From: Eubacterium sp. CAG:251
GTDB lineage: Bacteria; Bacillota; Clostridia; Oscillospirales; Acutalibacteraceae
Assembly: GCA_000436835.1 (NCBI GenBank)
Contig: FR889161.1
Coordinates: 75,563 to 88,152, forward strand
Length of the DNA: 12,590 nt
Reading direction: 5' to 3'
A program made the position numbers and the translations under genes. This document shows positions 1-5,982 of the stretch, one piece after another. The notes under the pieces are model-generated. The model was not told where the DNA came from and made no database searches. It was given only the letters and a program-made list of their open reading frames with translations. Every line of letters starts with the position of its first letter. Position 1 is the stretch's first letter.

Positions 1-994
1 AAAGCACACGTCCCCAGTTAGCGTCCTCGCCGAACATTGCGGCTTTGAAAAGAGAAGAGCAAACAACACTTTTTGCAACAGTAATCGCCGTATCCTTGTC
101 AGGAGCACCGTCGCAAATACATTCAAGAAGTTTGCTTGCGCCTTCGCCGTCCTTTGCAAGCATTCTTGTGAGATTTGCCATAACTTCATAAAGTGCATTT
201 TTAAACGTGTCAAATTCTTTGCCCTCACAGGTGATTTCCTCATTTCCTGCAAGCCCGTTTGCCATAAGGCTTACCATATCGTTGGTTGAGGTGTCGCCGT
301 CAACCGAAAGGCAATTGTAAGTAACCTTTACTATTTCGCTAAGCGCCTTTTGAAGCATATGGGATGAAACAGCGCAGTCACTTGTAATAAAGTTGAGCGT
401 AGTTGCCATATTGGGATGAATCATACCTGAGCCTTTAGCCATACCGCCGAGCGTGCACTTAACACCGTCGATTTCAAATTCAACAGCATATTCCTTTTTA
501 ATTGTATCAGTTGTCATAATAGCGGTCGAAGCTTCCTCGTTCTTGCCGTAGTCAAGCTCTTTTACAAGAATAGGAACTGCCTTTTCAATCGGCTCAATCG
601 GAAGCACCTGACCTATAACACCTGTTGAAGCAACAATAACCTGCTCCTTAGGAATGTTAAGCTCGTTTGCCACAAGCTCGCACATTTTGTCCGCCTTTTC
701 AACACCGTCGGCATTGCAAGTGTTGGCATTTTTTGAATTAGCGATAACTGCAATCGCTTTGTTTCCGCTTTTTTCCAAGTTCGCTTTTGTTACAAGGATA
801 GGTGCGCCTTTAACCTTGTTTTGAGTATAAACTGCCGCCGCATTGCAAAGCACATCACTTGTAAAAAGGCAAATGTCGTTTTTATGCTTGATTTGCGGGT
901 CAAAGTTTTCAACATTAGGCTTTTTTATTCCGCAATATGTGCCGCTTGCTTTAAAGCCCTTTGCCGCACATATTCCGCCGTCAATATATTTCAT
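1..994 (-). CDS. argJ: Arginine biosynthesis bifunctional protein ArgJ (partial, 3' end outside window)
   Basis: Glutamate N-acetyltransferase/amino-acid acetyltransferase. It moves the acetyl group from N-acetylornithine to glutamate (cyclic arginine pathway) and in bifunctional forms also acetylates glutamate with acetyl-CoA; cytoplasmic. 331 codons are visible from the ATG at 994. ArgJ proteins are usually about 400 residues, so roughly 70 are missing beyond base 1. The self-cleavage site is clear: KGSGMIHPNMA|TTLNF, with the nucleophile Thr at residue 198 (codon 403..401). Other family stretches are IANSKNANTCNADG near residues 84-97, ASTGVIGQ, and GEDANWGRVL at the cut end. The start is supported by AGGAG about 9 nt upstream, and it lies only 5 nt after the argC stop, so the two genes are co-transcribed. 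Whether this copy makes acetylglutamate from acetyl-CoA cannot be told by eye. Confidence 0.95.
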   Translation of the reverse strand, partial: MKYIDGGICAAKGFKASGTYCGIKKPNVENFDPQIKHKNDICLFTSDVLCNAAAVYTQNKVKGAPILVTKANLEKSGNKAIAVIANSKNANTCNADGVEKADKMCELVANELNIPKEQVIVASTGVIGQVLPIEPIEKAVPILVKELDYGKNEEASTAIMTTDTIKKEYAVEFEIDGVKCTLGGMAKGSGMIHPNMATTLNFITSDCAVSSHMLQKALSEIVKVTYNCLSVDGDTSTNDMVSLMANGLAGNEEITCEGKEFDTFKNALYEVMANLTRMLAKDGEGASKLLECICDGAPDKDTAITVAKSVVCSSLFKAAMFGEDANWGRVL

Positions 995-999
995 AATTA

Positions 1000-1941
1000 T
1001 CATTCTCCTATATTAAGACCTGTTTTTTCGTCAATCCCCATTGCAATGTTAAGGCATTGAATGGCTGCGCCCGAAGCGCCTTTGCCCAAATTGTCAAATC
1101 GGGATGTGATGATAATTCTGTCATCGTTTCCGTTAATTTCAATTTCCATATCGTCACGGTTTGCAAAATTATTTGAACCAATCATATTCTCGCTGTAGCC
1201 GAGAGGTCTGACCTTGACAATGTCACTGCCGTCGAAATGTTCGGCAAACATTTCATAAATATCCTCTTTAGTATATTTTTTACTCATCTTGTCCGTATAA
1301 AGAGGAATGTTTACAAGCATACCTTGCGGATAGTCACAAATAATCGGTGTGAAAATAGGCTCTTTTGAAAGATTTGAAATTGCCTTCATTTCCTTAAGAT
1401 GCTTGTGCTGTTGCGTAAGCGCATAAATTCTCGGCGAGTCAAGTTCCTTATCTCTGTTTTTGTCCTCATATTGCGCAATGCCCTTTTTGCCTGCGCCTGT
1501 GTAGCCACTCATTGCAAAGCAAACAATGTCATAGTCGTTTGAAATAAATCCGCTTTTTACAAGTGGATAAACTATAGAATTAAATCCGCTTGCATAGCAG
1601 CCCGGAACAGCAATTCGATTGCTTGTTTCAATCTTATTTCTAAACTCCTCAGAAAGTTCCGCAAAGCCGTAAGCCCAATCAAAAAGTGTTCTGTGTGCCG
1701 TTGAGGTGTCAATGATTTTTACTTTGTCGTTTTCAACAAGCTCAACCGCCTCAATTGAAGCCGCATCGGGAAGGCAAAGGAAAGTAATATCACTTTCGTT
1801 TATCATTTTTGCTCGCTCTTTTGCATCTTTTCTCTTTTCGGGGTCAATAAGTAAAAGTTCGATATCATTTCTGCTTTCAAATCTTTGATAAATTTTAAGA
1901 CCTGTTGTTCCGTCTTTACCGTCAATGAATATTCGTTTCAT
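1000..1941 (-). CDS. argC: N-acetyl-gamma-glutamyl-phosphate reductase, short (type 2) form
   Basis: NADPH-dependent reduction of N-acetylglutamyl-5-phosphate to the semialdehyde, the third step of arginine synthesis. 313 residues, matching the short AGPR type 2 group rather than the roughly 345-residue type 1. The N-terminal Rossmann start is MKRIFIDGKDGTTGLKIY. The catalytic cysteine is Cys115 in AVPGCYASGF, and a conserved basic stretch QQHKHLKEM (His179, His181) follows in the dimerisation/catalytic domain. The SGYTGAGKKG segment (145-154) is also typical. ATG at 1941 is the best start. A GGAG sits 13 nt upstream, which is rather long, and another ATG at 1951 is out of frame. It is the first gene of the visible argC-argJ unit, transcribed from the promoter at 1983-2010. 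Confidence 0.95.
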   Translation of the reverse strand: MKRIFIDGKDGTTGLKIYQRFESRNDIELLLIDPEKRKDAKERAKMINESDITFLCLPDAASIEAVELVENDKVKIIDTSTAHRTLFDWAYGFAELSEEFRNKIETSNRIAVPGCYASGFNSIVYPLVKSGFISNDYDIVCFAMSGYTGAGKKGIAQYEDKNRDKELDSPRIYALTQQHKHLKEMKAISNLSKEPIFTPIICDYPQGMLVNIPLYTDKMSKKYTKEDIYEMFAEHFDGSDIVKVRPLGYSENMIGSNNFANRDDMEIEINGNDDRIIITSRFDNLGKGASGAAIQCLNIAMGIDEKTGLNIGE

Positions 1942-1982
1942 TTTTATACATTATCTCCGTTAATTATTTTCTATTGTTTTCT

Positions 1983-2010
1983 ATTATACACGGTGATTTT
2001 GTAATGTCAA
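1983..2010 (-). promoter_or_regulatory. Sigma-A promoter of argCJ
   Basis: Read on the minus strand: TTGACA (2010-2005), 16-bp spacer, TATAAT (1988-1983). Both hexamers match the consensus perfectly. Transcription would start near 1976, giving an untranslated leader of about 35 nt before argC. No attenuator hairpin is evident in the leader. Confidence 0.85.
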
Positions 2011-2026
2011 TAGTTATAGAAAAATT

Positions 2027-2060
2027 GTTATAAATATACATAAAAATGAATAAATATTCG
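2027..2060. promoter_or_regulatory. Putative tandem ARG boxes (ArgR/AhrC operator)
   Basis: TGAATAAATATTCG at 2047-2060 matches 13 of 14 positions of the ARG box core TGAATWWWWATTCA. A weaker second site, GTTATAAATATACA at 2027-2040, matches 10 of 14 and is centred exactly 20 bp away, the usual spacing of paired ARG boxes. The pair lies just upstream of the argC -35 element. Family knowledge: hexameric ArgR binds such pairs with arginine to repress argC operons. Upstream placement, rather than overlap with the promoter, is somewhat unusual and leaves activation or looping open. Confidence 0.5.
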
Positions 2061-2136
2061 TATAAAACGTATATTGCAAAATTATTTTTAAAAAGAGAAT
2101 TTTTTTGTACTGTCACTTGAAAAAGATGAAAAATCG

Positions 2137-2169
2137 TATAATATTGATAAATTAACAGGTATATCCTGT
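2137..2169 (+). promoter_or_regulatory. Weak promoter and palindromic operator candidate before the lysis cassette
   Basis: TATAAT at 2137-2142 has no good -35; the nearest is TTGAAA at 2117-2122 with only 14 bp between. Thirteen bases after it lies ACAGG-TATAT-CCTGT (2155-2169), a 15-bp palindrome with 5-bp arms, placed where a repressor bound near the start site would block transcription. A poor -35 plus an operator would suit a normally silent lysis cassette. This reading is inference. Confidence 0.3.
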
Positions 2170-2232
2170 GCCACCCGAAGTCCACCCAAAATATAATATA
2201 AAGAAAGGATAATTTTTATCAGCAAGGATATT

Positions 2233-2454
2233 TTGATTTCCTTGGTTTCAATGCTCGGTACGGTCATAGGCACATTCGGAGGTATTTTAACCTCATCTAA
2301 GCTTACATCTTTTAGAATTGAACAGCTTGAAAAAAAGGTTGATAAGCATAATAATTTCGCAAGCCGAATGCCCGTTATCGAAGAACAAATTAAGGTTATA
2401 AATCATAGAATAGACGACTTGGAAAGGGAGGCAAAAAATTATGAAAATCACTAA
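2233..2454 (+). CDS. XhlA-like phage lysis accessory protein (coiled-coil membrane protein)
   Basis: Small protein with an N-terminal hydrophobic segment (ISLVSMLGTVIGTFGGIL, about residues 2-19), then SSKLTSFRIEQLEKKVDKHN and a coiled coil to the C-terminus (about 28-68). This is the pattern of the haemolysin XhlA-type proteins that precede holins in Firmicute prophages. They sit in the membrane and assist holin-dependent lysis. The start is doubtful. No ATG lies at the expected place. TTG at 2233 follows AAGGA (2224-2228) by only 4 nt. In-frame ATC at 2218 follows AAAGGA (2204-2209) by 8 nt and would give the more family-like opening SKDILISLVS (78 residues). The end overlaps the next gene by 14 bp. 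Confidence 0.75.
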   Translation: MISLVSMLGTVIGTFGGILTSSKLTSFRIEQLEKKVDKHNNFASRMPVIEEQIKVINHRIDDLEREAKNYENH

Positions 2455-2650
2455 ACAAACATTAAACAGAGCTTTAAGAACGTTTATCCAAACTGTTATA
2501 GGCTATGCGGCAATTAACATTGTGACAATCGATTTTTCTGCATCGAAGCAGGTGCTTAAATCGGCGCTTATCGGTCTTGGCGTTGCGTCTGTTTCGGCAG
2601 GCATTTCTGCAGTAATGAACTTGGAAAAGAGGTGCGGCAATGACGTTTGA
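2441..2650 (+). CDS. Small phage-type holin
   Basis: 69 residues with two hydrophobic helices (about 14-31 and 39-59), a short basic N-terminus (MKITKQTLNR) and a charged tail. The pattern TFIQTVIGYAAINIV then LKSALIGLGVASVSAGISAVMNLEK is that of the small two-span holins found beside endolysins in clostridial prophages. A holin forms membrane lesions that release the endolysin to the cell wall. A strong AGGGAGG (2425-2431) precedes the ATG inside the end of the upstream gene. The last 11 bp overlap the endolysin gene. Such tight overlaps indicate one transcript with coupled translation. Confidence 0.8.
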   Translation: MKITKQTLNRALRTFIQTVIGYAAINIVTIDFSASKQVLKSALIGLGVASVSAGISAVMNLEKRCGNDV

Positions 2651-3353
2651 TTCTTTTGTTAAAAGATATATCGGTAAGGCGGTTGATTACGACGGCGTTG
2701 CGGGAGTGCAATGTGTCGACCTTGTTAAGCTTTATCTTTATAATGTTTTCGGCATACGTGCAGGTGCGTGGGGAAATGCAAGAGATTATTGGCTTGATTT
2801 TTCATCACACCCAACTATGACCGCAAATTTTATCAAAATAAAAAATACACCCTCTTTCATTCCGAAAAAGGGCGATATAGTTGTTTTTAGCGGAGATATT
2901 TCAACCAAAAATAATTACGGCCATATTGCAATTGCAACAGGGGAGGGAGATACTAATACATTTTATTCTTACGATTCAAATTGGAATAAAAAAGAAATGC
3001 AAAAGGTAAAGCATACCTATTATGCACTTTACGGCGTTCTTCGTCCTAAAAGCACAAGAGTGCTTTCCAATCCTCCTGATATTGCGCTTGGCGACTATTC
3101 GCTTACAAATGTTCGTGGAATTTATAAAGGCGCAGGGGCTAAAACAGGAAGGAAAAAAGTTAAAGAAATAACTAAAAATGCAAAAAAATCAGCAACATCA
3201 AAGAAAAAAGATGATGCTGCATATCTTAAAGCGGGAACTGCCGTTTCAATTCTCGAAACAAAACTTATTTCAACAGGTAATCTCTGGGCACGTATCCCCA
3301 GCGGCTGGCTTTGTGTTTGGGAATATGAAAAAGATAAGCTGTTTATAAAATAA
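2640..3353 (+). CDS. Phage-type endolysin: CHAP peptidase/amidase with C-terminal SH3-like wall-binding domain
   Basis: Peptidoglycan hydrolase of 237 residues. The N-terminal CHAP domain covers about residues 1-137. Nucleophile Cys25 is in GVQCVDLVKLYL, His94 in NYGHIAIATG, and the polar residues after it (Asp112, Asn114 in SYDSNW) complete the usual triad; KKGDIVVF (76-83) is another CHAP signature. A lysine-rich stretch (about 167-192) leads into an SH3b-like region ending in WARIPSGWLCVWEY (about 150-235) that probably binds the wall. There is no signal peptide, so export would need the upstream holin. AGAGGTG before the ATG serves as ribosome site. The catalytic residues look intact, so this is not an obvious pseudogene. 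Confidence 0.85.
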   Translation: MTFDSFVKRYIGKAVDYDGVAGVQCVDLVKLYLYNVFGIRAGAWGNARDYWLDFSSHPTMTANFIKIKNTPSFIPKKGDIVVFSGDISTKNNYGHIAIATGEGDTNTFYSYDSNWNKKEMQKVKHTYYALYGVLRPKSTRVLSNPPDIALGDYSLTNVRGIYKGAGAKTGRKKVKEITKNAKKSATSKKKDDAAYLKAGTAVSILETKLISTGNLWARIPSGWLCVWEYEKDKLFIK

Positions 3354-3369
3354 AAACGCAAGATTTCAA

Positions 3370-3406
3370 TTTTACACACTTTTTACACACTTTGGCGGAG
3401 TGTAAA
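3370..3406 (+). repeat. 11-bp-period direct repeat with facing inverted arm
   Basis: TTTTACACACTTT occurs twice with an 11-bp period (3370-3382 and 3381-3393), followed by GTGTAAA at 3400-3406, the reverse complement of TTTACAC. It lies between the endolysin stop and the tRNA terminator. Short repeats in helical phase beside a tRNA 3' end resemble integrase arm-type sites, and a weak hairpin is also possible. Function unknown. Confidence 0.5.
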
Positions 3407-3450
3407 GGGGTTTCAAAGGGATTTTGTCTAATTGTAAATAATAAAGAAAA

Positions 3451-3492
3451 AGCCCCGAAATGCGCATAAATATATGCGTTTTCGGGGTTTTA
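3451..3492. terminator. Bidirectional Rho-independent terminator
   Basis: GCCCCGAAA pairs with TTTCGGGGT, and inside them CGCATA pairs with TATGCG, making a long interrupted hairpin. T-rich tracts follow on both strands (GGGGTTTT on plus; GGGGCTTTTTC on minus). It can end the lysis cassette transcript from the left and the tRNA-Asp/tRNA-Thr transcript from the right. Confidence 0.85.
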
Positions 3493-3495
3493 TGG

Positions 3496-3571
3496 TGGAG
3501 CTGATAACCGGACTTGAACCGGTGACCTCATCCTTACCAAGGATGTGCTCTACCACCTGAGCCATATCAGC
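3496..3571 (-). tRNA. tRNA-Thr (anticodon GGT)
   Basis: 76 nt including encoded CCA. The acceptor stem GCTGATA/TATCAGC, D arm, anticodon stem CATCC/GGATG with loop TTGGTAA (anticodon GGT, reads ACC/ACU), and T arm CCGG-TTCAAGT-CCGG are all present. It is the second gene of a two-tRNA unit, 5 bp after tRNA-Asp. Confidence 0.96.
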
Positions 3572-3576
3572 AAAAA

Positions 3577-3653
3577 TGGCGACCCGGAACGGGTTCGAAC
3601 CGTCGACCTCTAGCGTGACAGGCTAGCGTTCTAACCAACTGAACTACCGGGCC
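3577..3653 (-). tRNA. tRNA-Asp (anticodon GTC)
   Basis: 77 nt including encoded CCA. The acceptor GGCCCGG/CCGGGTC has one G-U pair. The anticodon stem CTAGC/GCTAG carries loop CTGTCAC (anticodon GTC). The T arm contains GGTTCGAACCC. Discriminator is G, as expected for Asp. First gene of the tRNA pair, directly behind a consensus promoter. Confidence 0.96.
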
Positions 3654-3665
3654 ATTGCGAAATGT

Positions 3666-3694
3666 ATTATATAGTATGTTGGCTTTAATGTCAA
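3666..3694 (-). promoter_or_regulatory. Consensus promoter of the tRNA-Asp/tRNA-Thr unit
   Basis: On the minus strand TTGACA (3694-3689), exactly 17 bp, TATAAT (3671-3666). This is a perfect sigma-A promoter, with the start site a few bases before the tRNA 5' end, as expected for a highly expressed stable-RNA gene. Confidence 0.92.
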
Positions 3695-3753
3695 GATTTA
3701 TTTTCGAATTTATTAAAAAAAAATAGAATTATATTGACGAATTTTGCAATACA

Positions 3754-4281
3754 TTATATCCCATAACTTGATGTAATCGGGTCTTTGAAAAGTGGGATAA
3801 GCGGCGGGGCAAAGGTGAAAAGTATAAATATTGCACCCATAATTATAAACAAAATTACGGCGGTAATATTTTTGCTCGTTTCCTGCATTTTTTCGCTCTT
3901 TATAATAATGTAATCAAGCAAAAATGCGATAAATACACCGATAAAAAATGAGAAAATATTGAGTGGGTCTATATTCCTTCCGATTATACCCGTGTAGGTG
4001 TAGAAAAATGAAAGCGTAGCCGTCATTCCGACAAATACGCCGATAAATTTGGCAGGCAAAATATTTTTTGTGCCTTTCATAATAAATGCTTGTATAACCG
4101 TCCATATTAAATAAGGAAAGAAGATTAGTTTTAAATGTTCCCAAGGACTTTCGTTAATCGGGCAGAAAAATGCCGCAATAACGCATTCGTTTGTCCATTC
4201 ATACACAAAATGCGCAAGTGTGCCTATAATGCTTACAAAAACGAAGCCTATAATATCATATTTTAATAATTTTTTGCTCAT
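3754..4281 (-). CDS. Five-helix integral membrane protein (DUF6512-like), function unknown
   Basis: 175 residues with hydrophobic helices at about 9-29, 50-69, 76-99, 107-127 and 138-160. A conserved-looking NESPWEHLK motif lies at 43-51 between helices 1 and 2, and the protein ends in PPLIPLFKDPITSSYGI. From memory these features fit the DUF6512 family of Firmicute membrane proteins, for which no function is known. The start is supported by GGGTGAT 5-6 nt before the ATG. The upstream DNA holds TATAAT-like hexamers (minus strand, near 4319-4324 and 4297-4302), but none has a convincing -35. The gene is convergent with nothing and is flanked by tRNA genes on both sides. Confidence 0.75.
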   Translation of the reverse strand: MSKKLLKYDIIGFVFVSIIGTLAHFVYEWTNECVIAAFFCPINESPWEHLKLIFFPYLIWTVIQAFIMKGTKNILPAKFIGVFVGMTATLSFFYTYTGIIGRNIDPLNIFSFFIGVFIAFLLDYIIIKSEKMQETSKNITAVILFIIMGAIFILFTFAPPLIPLFKDPITSSYGI

Positions 4282-4339
4282 TTTATCACCCGATTTATTA
4301 TATGTTATAAATATATAGATTATAAATTGAAATATTTGC

Positions 4340-4368
4340 TTGACATTTTGAATGAGTTATGATAAAGT
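4340..4368 (+). promoter_or_regulatory. Promoter of tRNA-Ser
   Basis: TTGACA (4340-4345), 17 bp, TAAAGT (4363-4368). The predicted start near 4375 gives a leader of about 49 nt. Within the leader TGACAGG (4401-4407) can pair with CCCGTCA (4413-4419), apart from one A-C mismatch. Confidence 0.7.
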
Positions 4369-4423
4369 ATAACACGCACGAGATGTGCAAAACTTAATCT
4401 TGACAGGTTTAACCCGTCAGCTT

Positions 4424-4514
4424 GCAGAAGTACTCAAGTTGGTGACGAGGCGCCCCTGCTAAGGGCGTAGGTCGGGTAACCGGCGCGAGAGTTCGAGTCT
4501 CTCCTTCTGCGCCA
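4424..4514 (+). tRNA. tRNA-Ser (anticodon GCT)
   Basis: 91 nt with encoded CCA, and with the long variable arm expected of a class II tRNA (GTCGGGTAACCGGC). The acceptor is GCAGAAG/CTTCTGC, the anticodon stem CGCCC/GGGCG has loop CTGCTAA (anticodon GCT, reads AGC/AGU), and the T arm contains GAGTTCGAGTCTC. Discriminator G. Confidence 0.96.
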
Positions 4515-4549
4515 AAAAAGGAAGTGTCATTTTCGACACTTCCTTTTTT
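4514..4549 (+). terminator. Terminator of tRNA-Ser
   Basis: A perfect 15-bp stem: AAAAAAGGAAGTGTC (4514-4528) and its complement (4535-4549), loop ATTTTC, with the T run forming the distal strand. It begins directly at the CCA end. The A and T runs make it able to work in both directions. Confidence 0.93.
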
Positions 4550-4591
4550 GATGTAAAGAACAGAGAATCGAACAAGGCAATTCGGAGAATA

Positions 4592-4614
4592 GAAACAGTC
4601 CAGTGGACTGTTTC
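4592..4614. repeat. Perfect palindrome, 11-bp arms
   Basis: GAAACAGTCCA (4592-4602), one central G, TGGACTGTTTC (4604-4614). No T tract follows on either strand, so it is not a standard terminator. It could be an interspersed palindromic repeat or the remnant of a mobile element beside tRNA-Ser. Confidence 0.75.
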
Positions 4615-4700
4615 GGTGCCTGCGTGCGTGCCGAAGAAAGCTTGCTCACTTGTTCATCGTCTCTGCCCCTGCCCATTATTGTTTTTCTGTTTGTAAATCT

Positions 4701-4797
4701 GAAAATAGTAGTCAAATCTGACGATATACTTTTTTCCGTGATTTTTAACCTAAGTCAAAAAAGACAACAAAAGTTATCTTAAATGACTACTATTTTC
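4701..4797. repeat. Widely spaced 14-bp inverted repeat, candidate paired operator
   Basis: GAAAATAGTAGTCA (4701-4714) and its exact complement TGACTACTATTTTC (4784-4797) are separated by 69 bp. The right arm covers the -35 region of the promoter of the HTH gene. Two identical sites in opposite orientation suit a looping repressor, and the adjacent gene encodes an HTH protein, so autoregulation is plausible. They could alternatively be ends of a small inserted element. Confidence 0.65.
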
Positions 4798-4807
4798 TCT
4801 GCATTTG

Positions 4808-4816
4808 TGGTACACT
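4808..4816 (+). promoter_or_regulatory. Extended -10 promoter of the HTH/nucleotidyltransferase operon
   Basis: TGGTACACT (4808-4816) is an extended -10 (TGn + TACACT). The corresponding -35 position (4788-4793, TACTAT) is poor and lies inside the right arm of the inverted repeat. The start site would be near 4823, with AAGGAGG (4833-4839) 7 nt before the first ATG at 4847. Confidence 0.5.
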
Positions 4817-4846
4817 ATAAATAGAAAAAGTTAAGGAGGCAAACTT

Positions 4847-5965
4847 ATGGGAAATTTGAAGAACAATATTGACCATTATATGAAATTAAAAGGGATAAAG
4901 ATGTATAGTCACTTGCTGGTTAATATTGCACACGAATTAGGAATCAAAGGACAAGACGCATATAAATTTGCAAATAAGGAAAAATCAAATTTTTCAAAAA
5001 TGTTAAAAGACGAACGACCTCTGAAATATGAGTTTATTATTCCTCTTGAAAAAATATTCGGCGTTTCACTGGCAAGGTTATTAGATGAAGATTCATATAA
5101 ATTGCCGACAGAAAAAGATAATGTGCCGTTTAATAAAGGTTTCAGATATTATGCATACCTTGATAATCCAAAACTATATAAAGAAGAATTCGATCTTTTA
5201 CTTGCAAAGGATGGAAAATCAATCCTTACTCAAACAGACGAATTTGGAAAAACATTCCTTGATTATGTAGTTGAATATCGTTCATTTAACGGTGTCAGAT
5301 ACCTTCAGGAAGAATATGGAATAAAACTCAAATGGCATTTTAACAGCTTTGAGTTCAGAAAAGATTCCGGCATAACTTGGATAAACTTTGATAATTGTAT
5401 TGCGTTTGCTCGGCTTGTTGCAAGTATGAACGACGCAGAACTGTTCAATTATATTTATGATCCTTATAATATGTTTTTAACACAAGGGCATTATGTTACA
5501 AATGATACTATTTTTTGTCAAAGTGAATTTTTAGAAATAATGTTAGATAACGATACTTTGTTCAGTTCAATATTTGAAATAAGACCATATGAGTATGTGT
5601 TGGCGGGAAGTCGTGTCAAGCGAAAAAAGCAAGTTGATTCTATTACATATTATTCAATTAACCCGATAATAAATAATTGCCTAAGATATTCATTGGAACA
5701 CTTGGAAAAATATAAACACAGGGCAATAGATATATTAAAATTCGGAATAAAGCATAATACAGAAATTATAAATAAGGTTGGTGCAGATACATATTGCATT
5801 TGTAATGAACTTGGCGGAGTAATAGATTTTGGAAGAACGGATTGGTTTAGTTGTGATGTTGATAATATTGCCGTTTATGTTGACATGGAAGTAAATGACG
5901 AAGTAAACGACGATGAAATAAAAGCTTTAATAAAACAACTGCCAAAGTTCAAAAAAAGATACTAA
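4847..5965 (+). CDS. XRE-like helix-turn-helix protein with long uncharacterised C-terminal region
   Basis: 372 residues, no signal peptide, cytoplasmic. The N-terminal part (about 20-85) has the XRE pattern: a helical pair including YKFANKEKSNFSKMLKDER and then LEKIFGVSLARLLDED, the usual end of a lambda-repressor-type HTH. From about 95 to 372 there is a separate region I do not recognise. DEFGKTFLDYVVEYRS followed by NGVRYLQEEYGIKL (131-161) looks like one ankyrin-type helix pair, and similar spacing recurs weakly near 225-245 and 282-302. The tail is acidic then basic (EVNDEVNDDE to KFKKRY). It is the first gene of a four-gene unit with a strong AAGGAGG; its stop lies 17 bp before the next start. 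Likely role: regulator or sensor of the cassette (inference). Confidence 0.75.
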   Translation: MGNLKNNIDHYMKLKGIKMYSHLLVNIAHELGIKGQDAYKFANKEKSNFSKMLKDERPLKYEFIIPLEKIFGVSLARLLDEDSYKLPTEKDNVPFNKGFRYYAYLDNPKLYKEEFDLLLAKDGKSILTQTDEFGKTFLDYVVEYRSFNGVRYLQEEYGIKLKWHFNSFEFRKDSGITWINFDNCIAFARLVASMNDAELFNYIYDPYNMFLTQGHYVTNDTIFCQSEFLEIMLDNDTLFSSIFEIRPYEYVLAGSRVKRKKQVDSITYYSINPIINNCLRYSLEHLEKYKHRAIDILKFGIKHNTEIINKVGADTYCICNELGGVIDFGRTDWFSCDVDNIAVYVDMEVNDEVNDDEIKALIKQLPKFKKRY

Positions 5966-5982
5966 GAAACGGAGGAACAAGT

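Larger units (their letters stand above)
4550..4846. other. Gene-free stretch before the nucleotidyltransferase cassette
   Basis: No credible gene. The left half (4550-4690) is more GC-rich than its surroundings and holds a perfect palindrome (4592-4614). The right half is AT-rich and holds the 14-bp inverted repeat pair and the promoter of the next gene. A minus-strand reading frame of 62 codons crosses the left half but has no ribosome site and no recognisable domain. Confidence 0.6.

Noticed and set aside
2192..2197. Second TATAAT before the lysis cassette
   Set aside because: The start site would fall within the ribosome site of the first gene and there is no -35 at the right distance.
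1942..2232. Minus-strand frames of 61 and 73 codons in the argC upstream region
   Set aside because: Both lie over the argC promoter and operator region, are AT-driven and lack ribosome sites.
3354..3750. CRISPR array suggested by the short ACACAC repeats
   Set aside because: Only two copies with an 11-bp period and no spacers; the rest of the interval is tRNA genes and a terminator.
4527..4715. Minus-strand frame of 62 codons downstream of tRNA-Ser
   Set aside because: It starts inside the perfect terminator, crosses the palindrome, has no ribosome site and no domain pattern.
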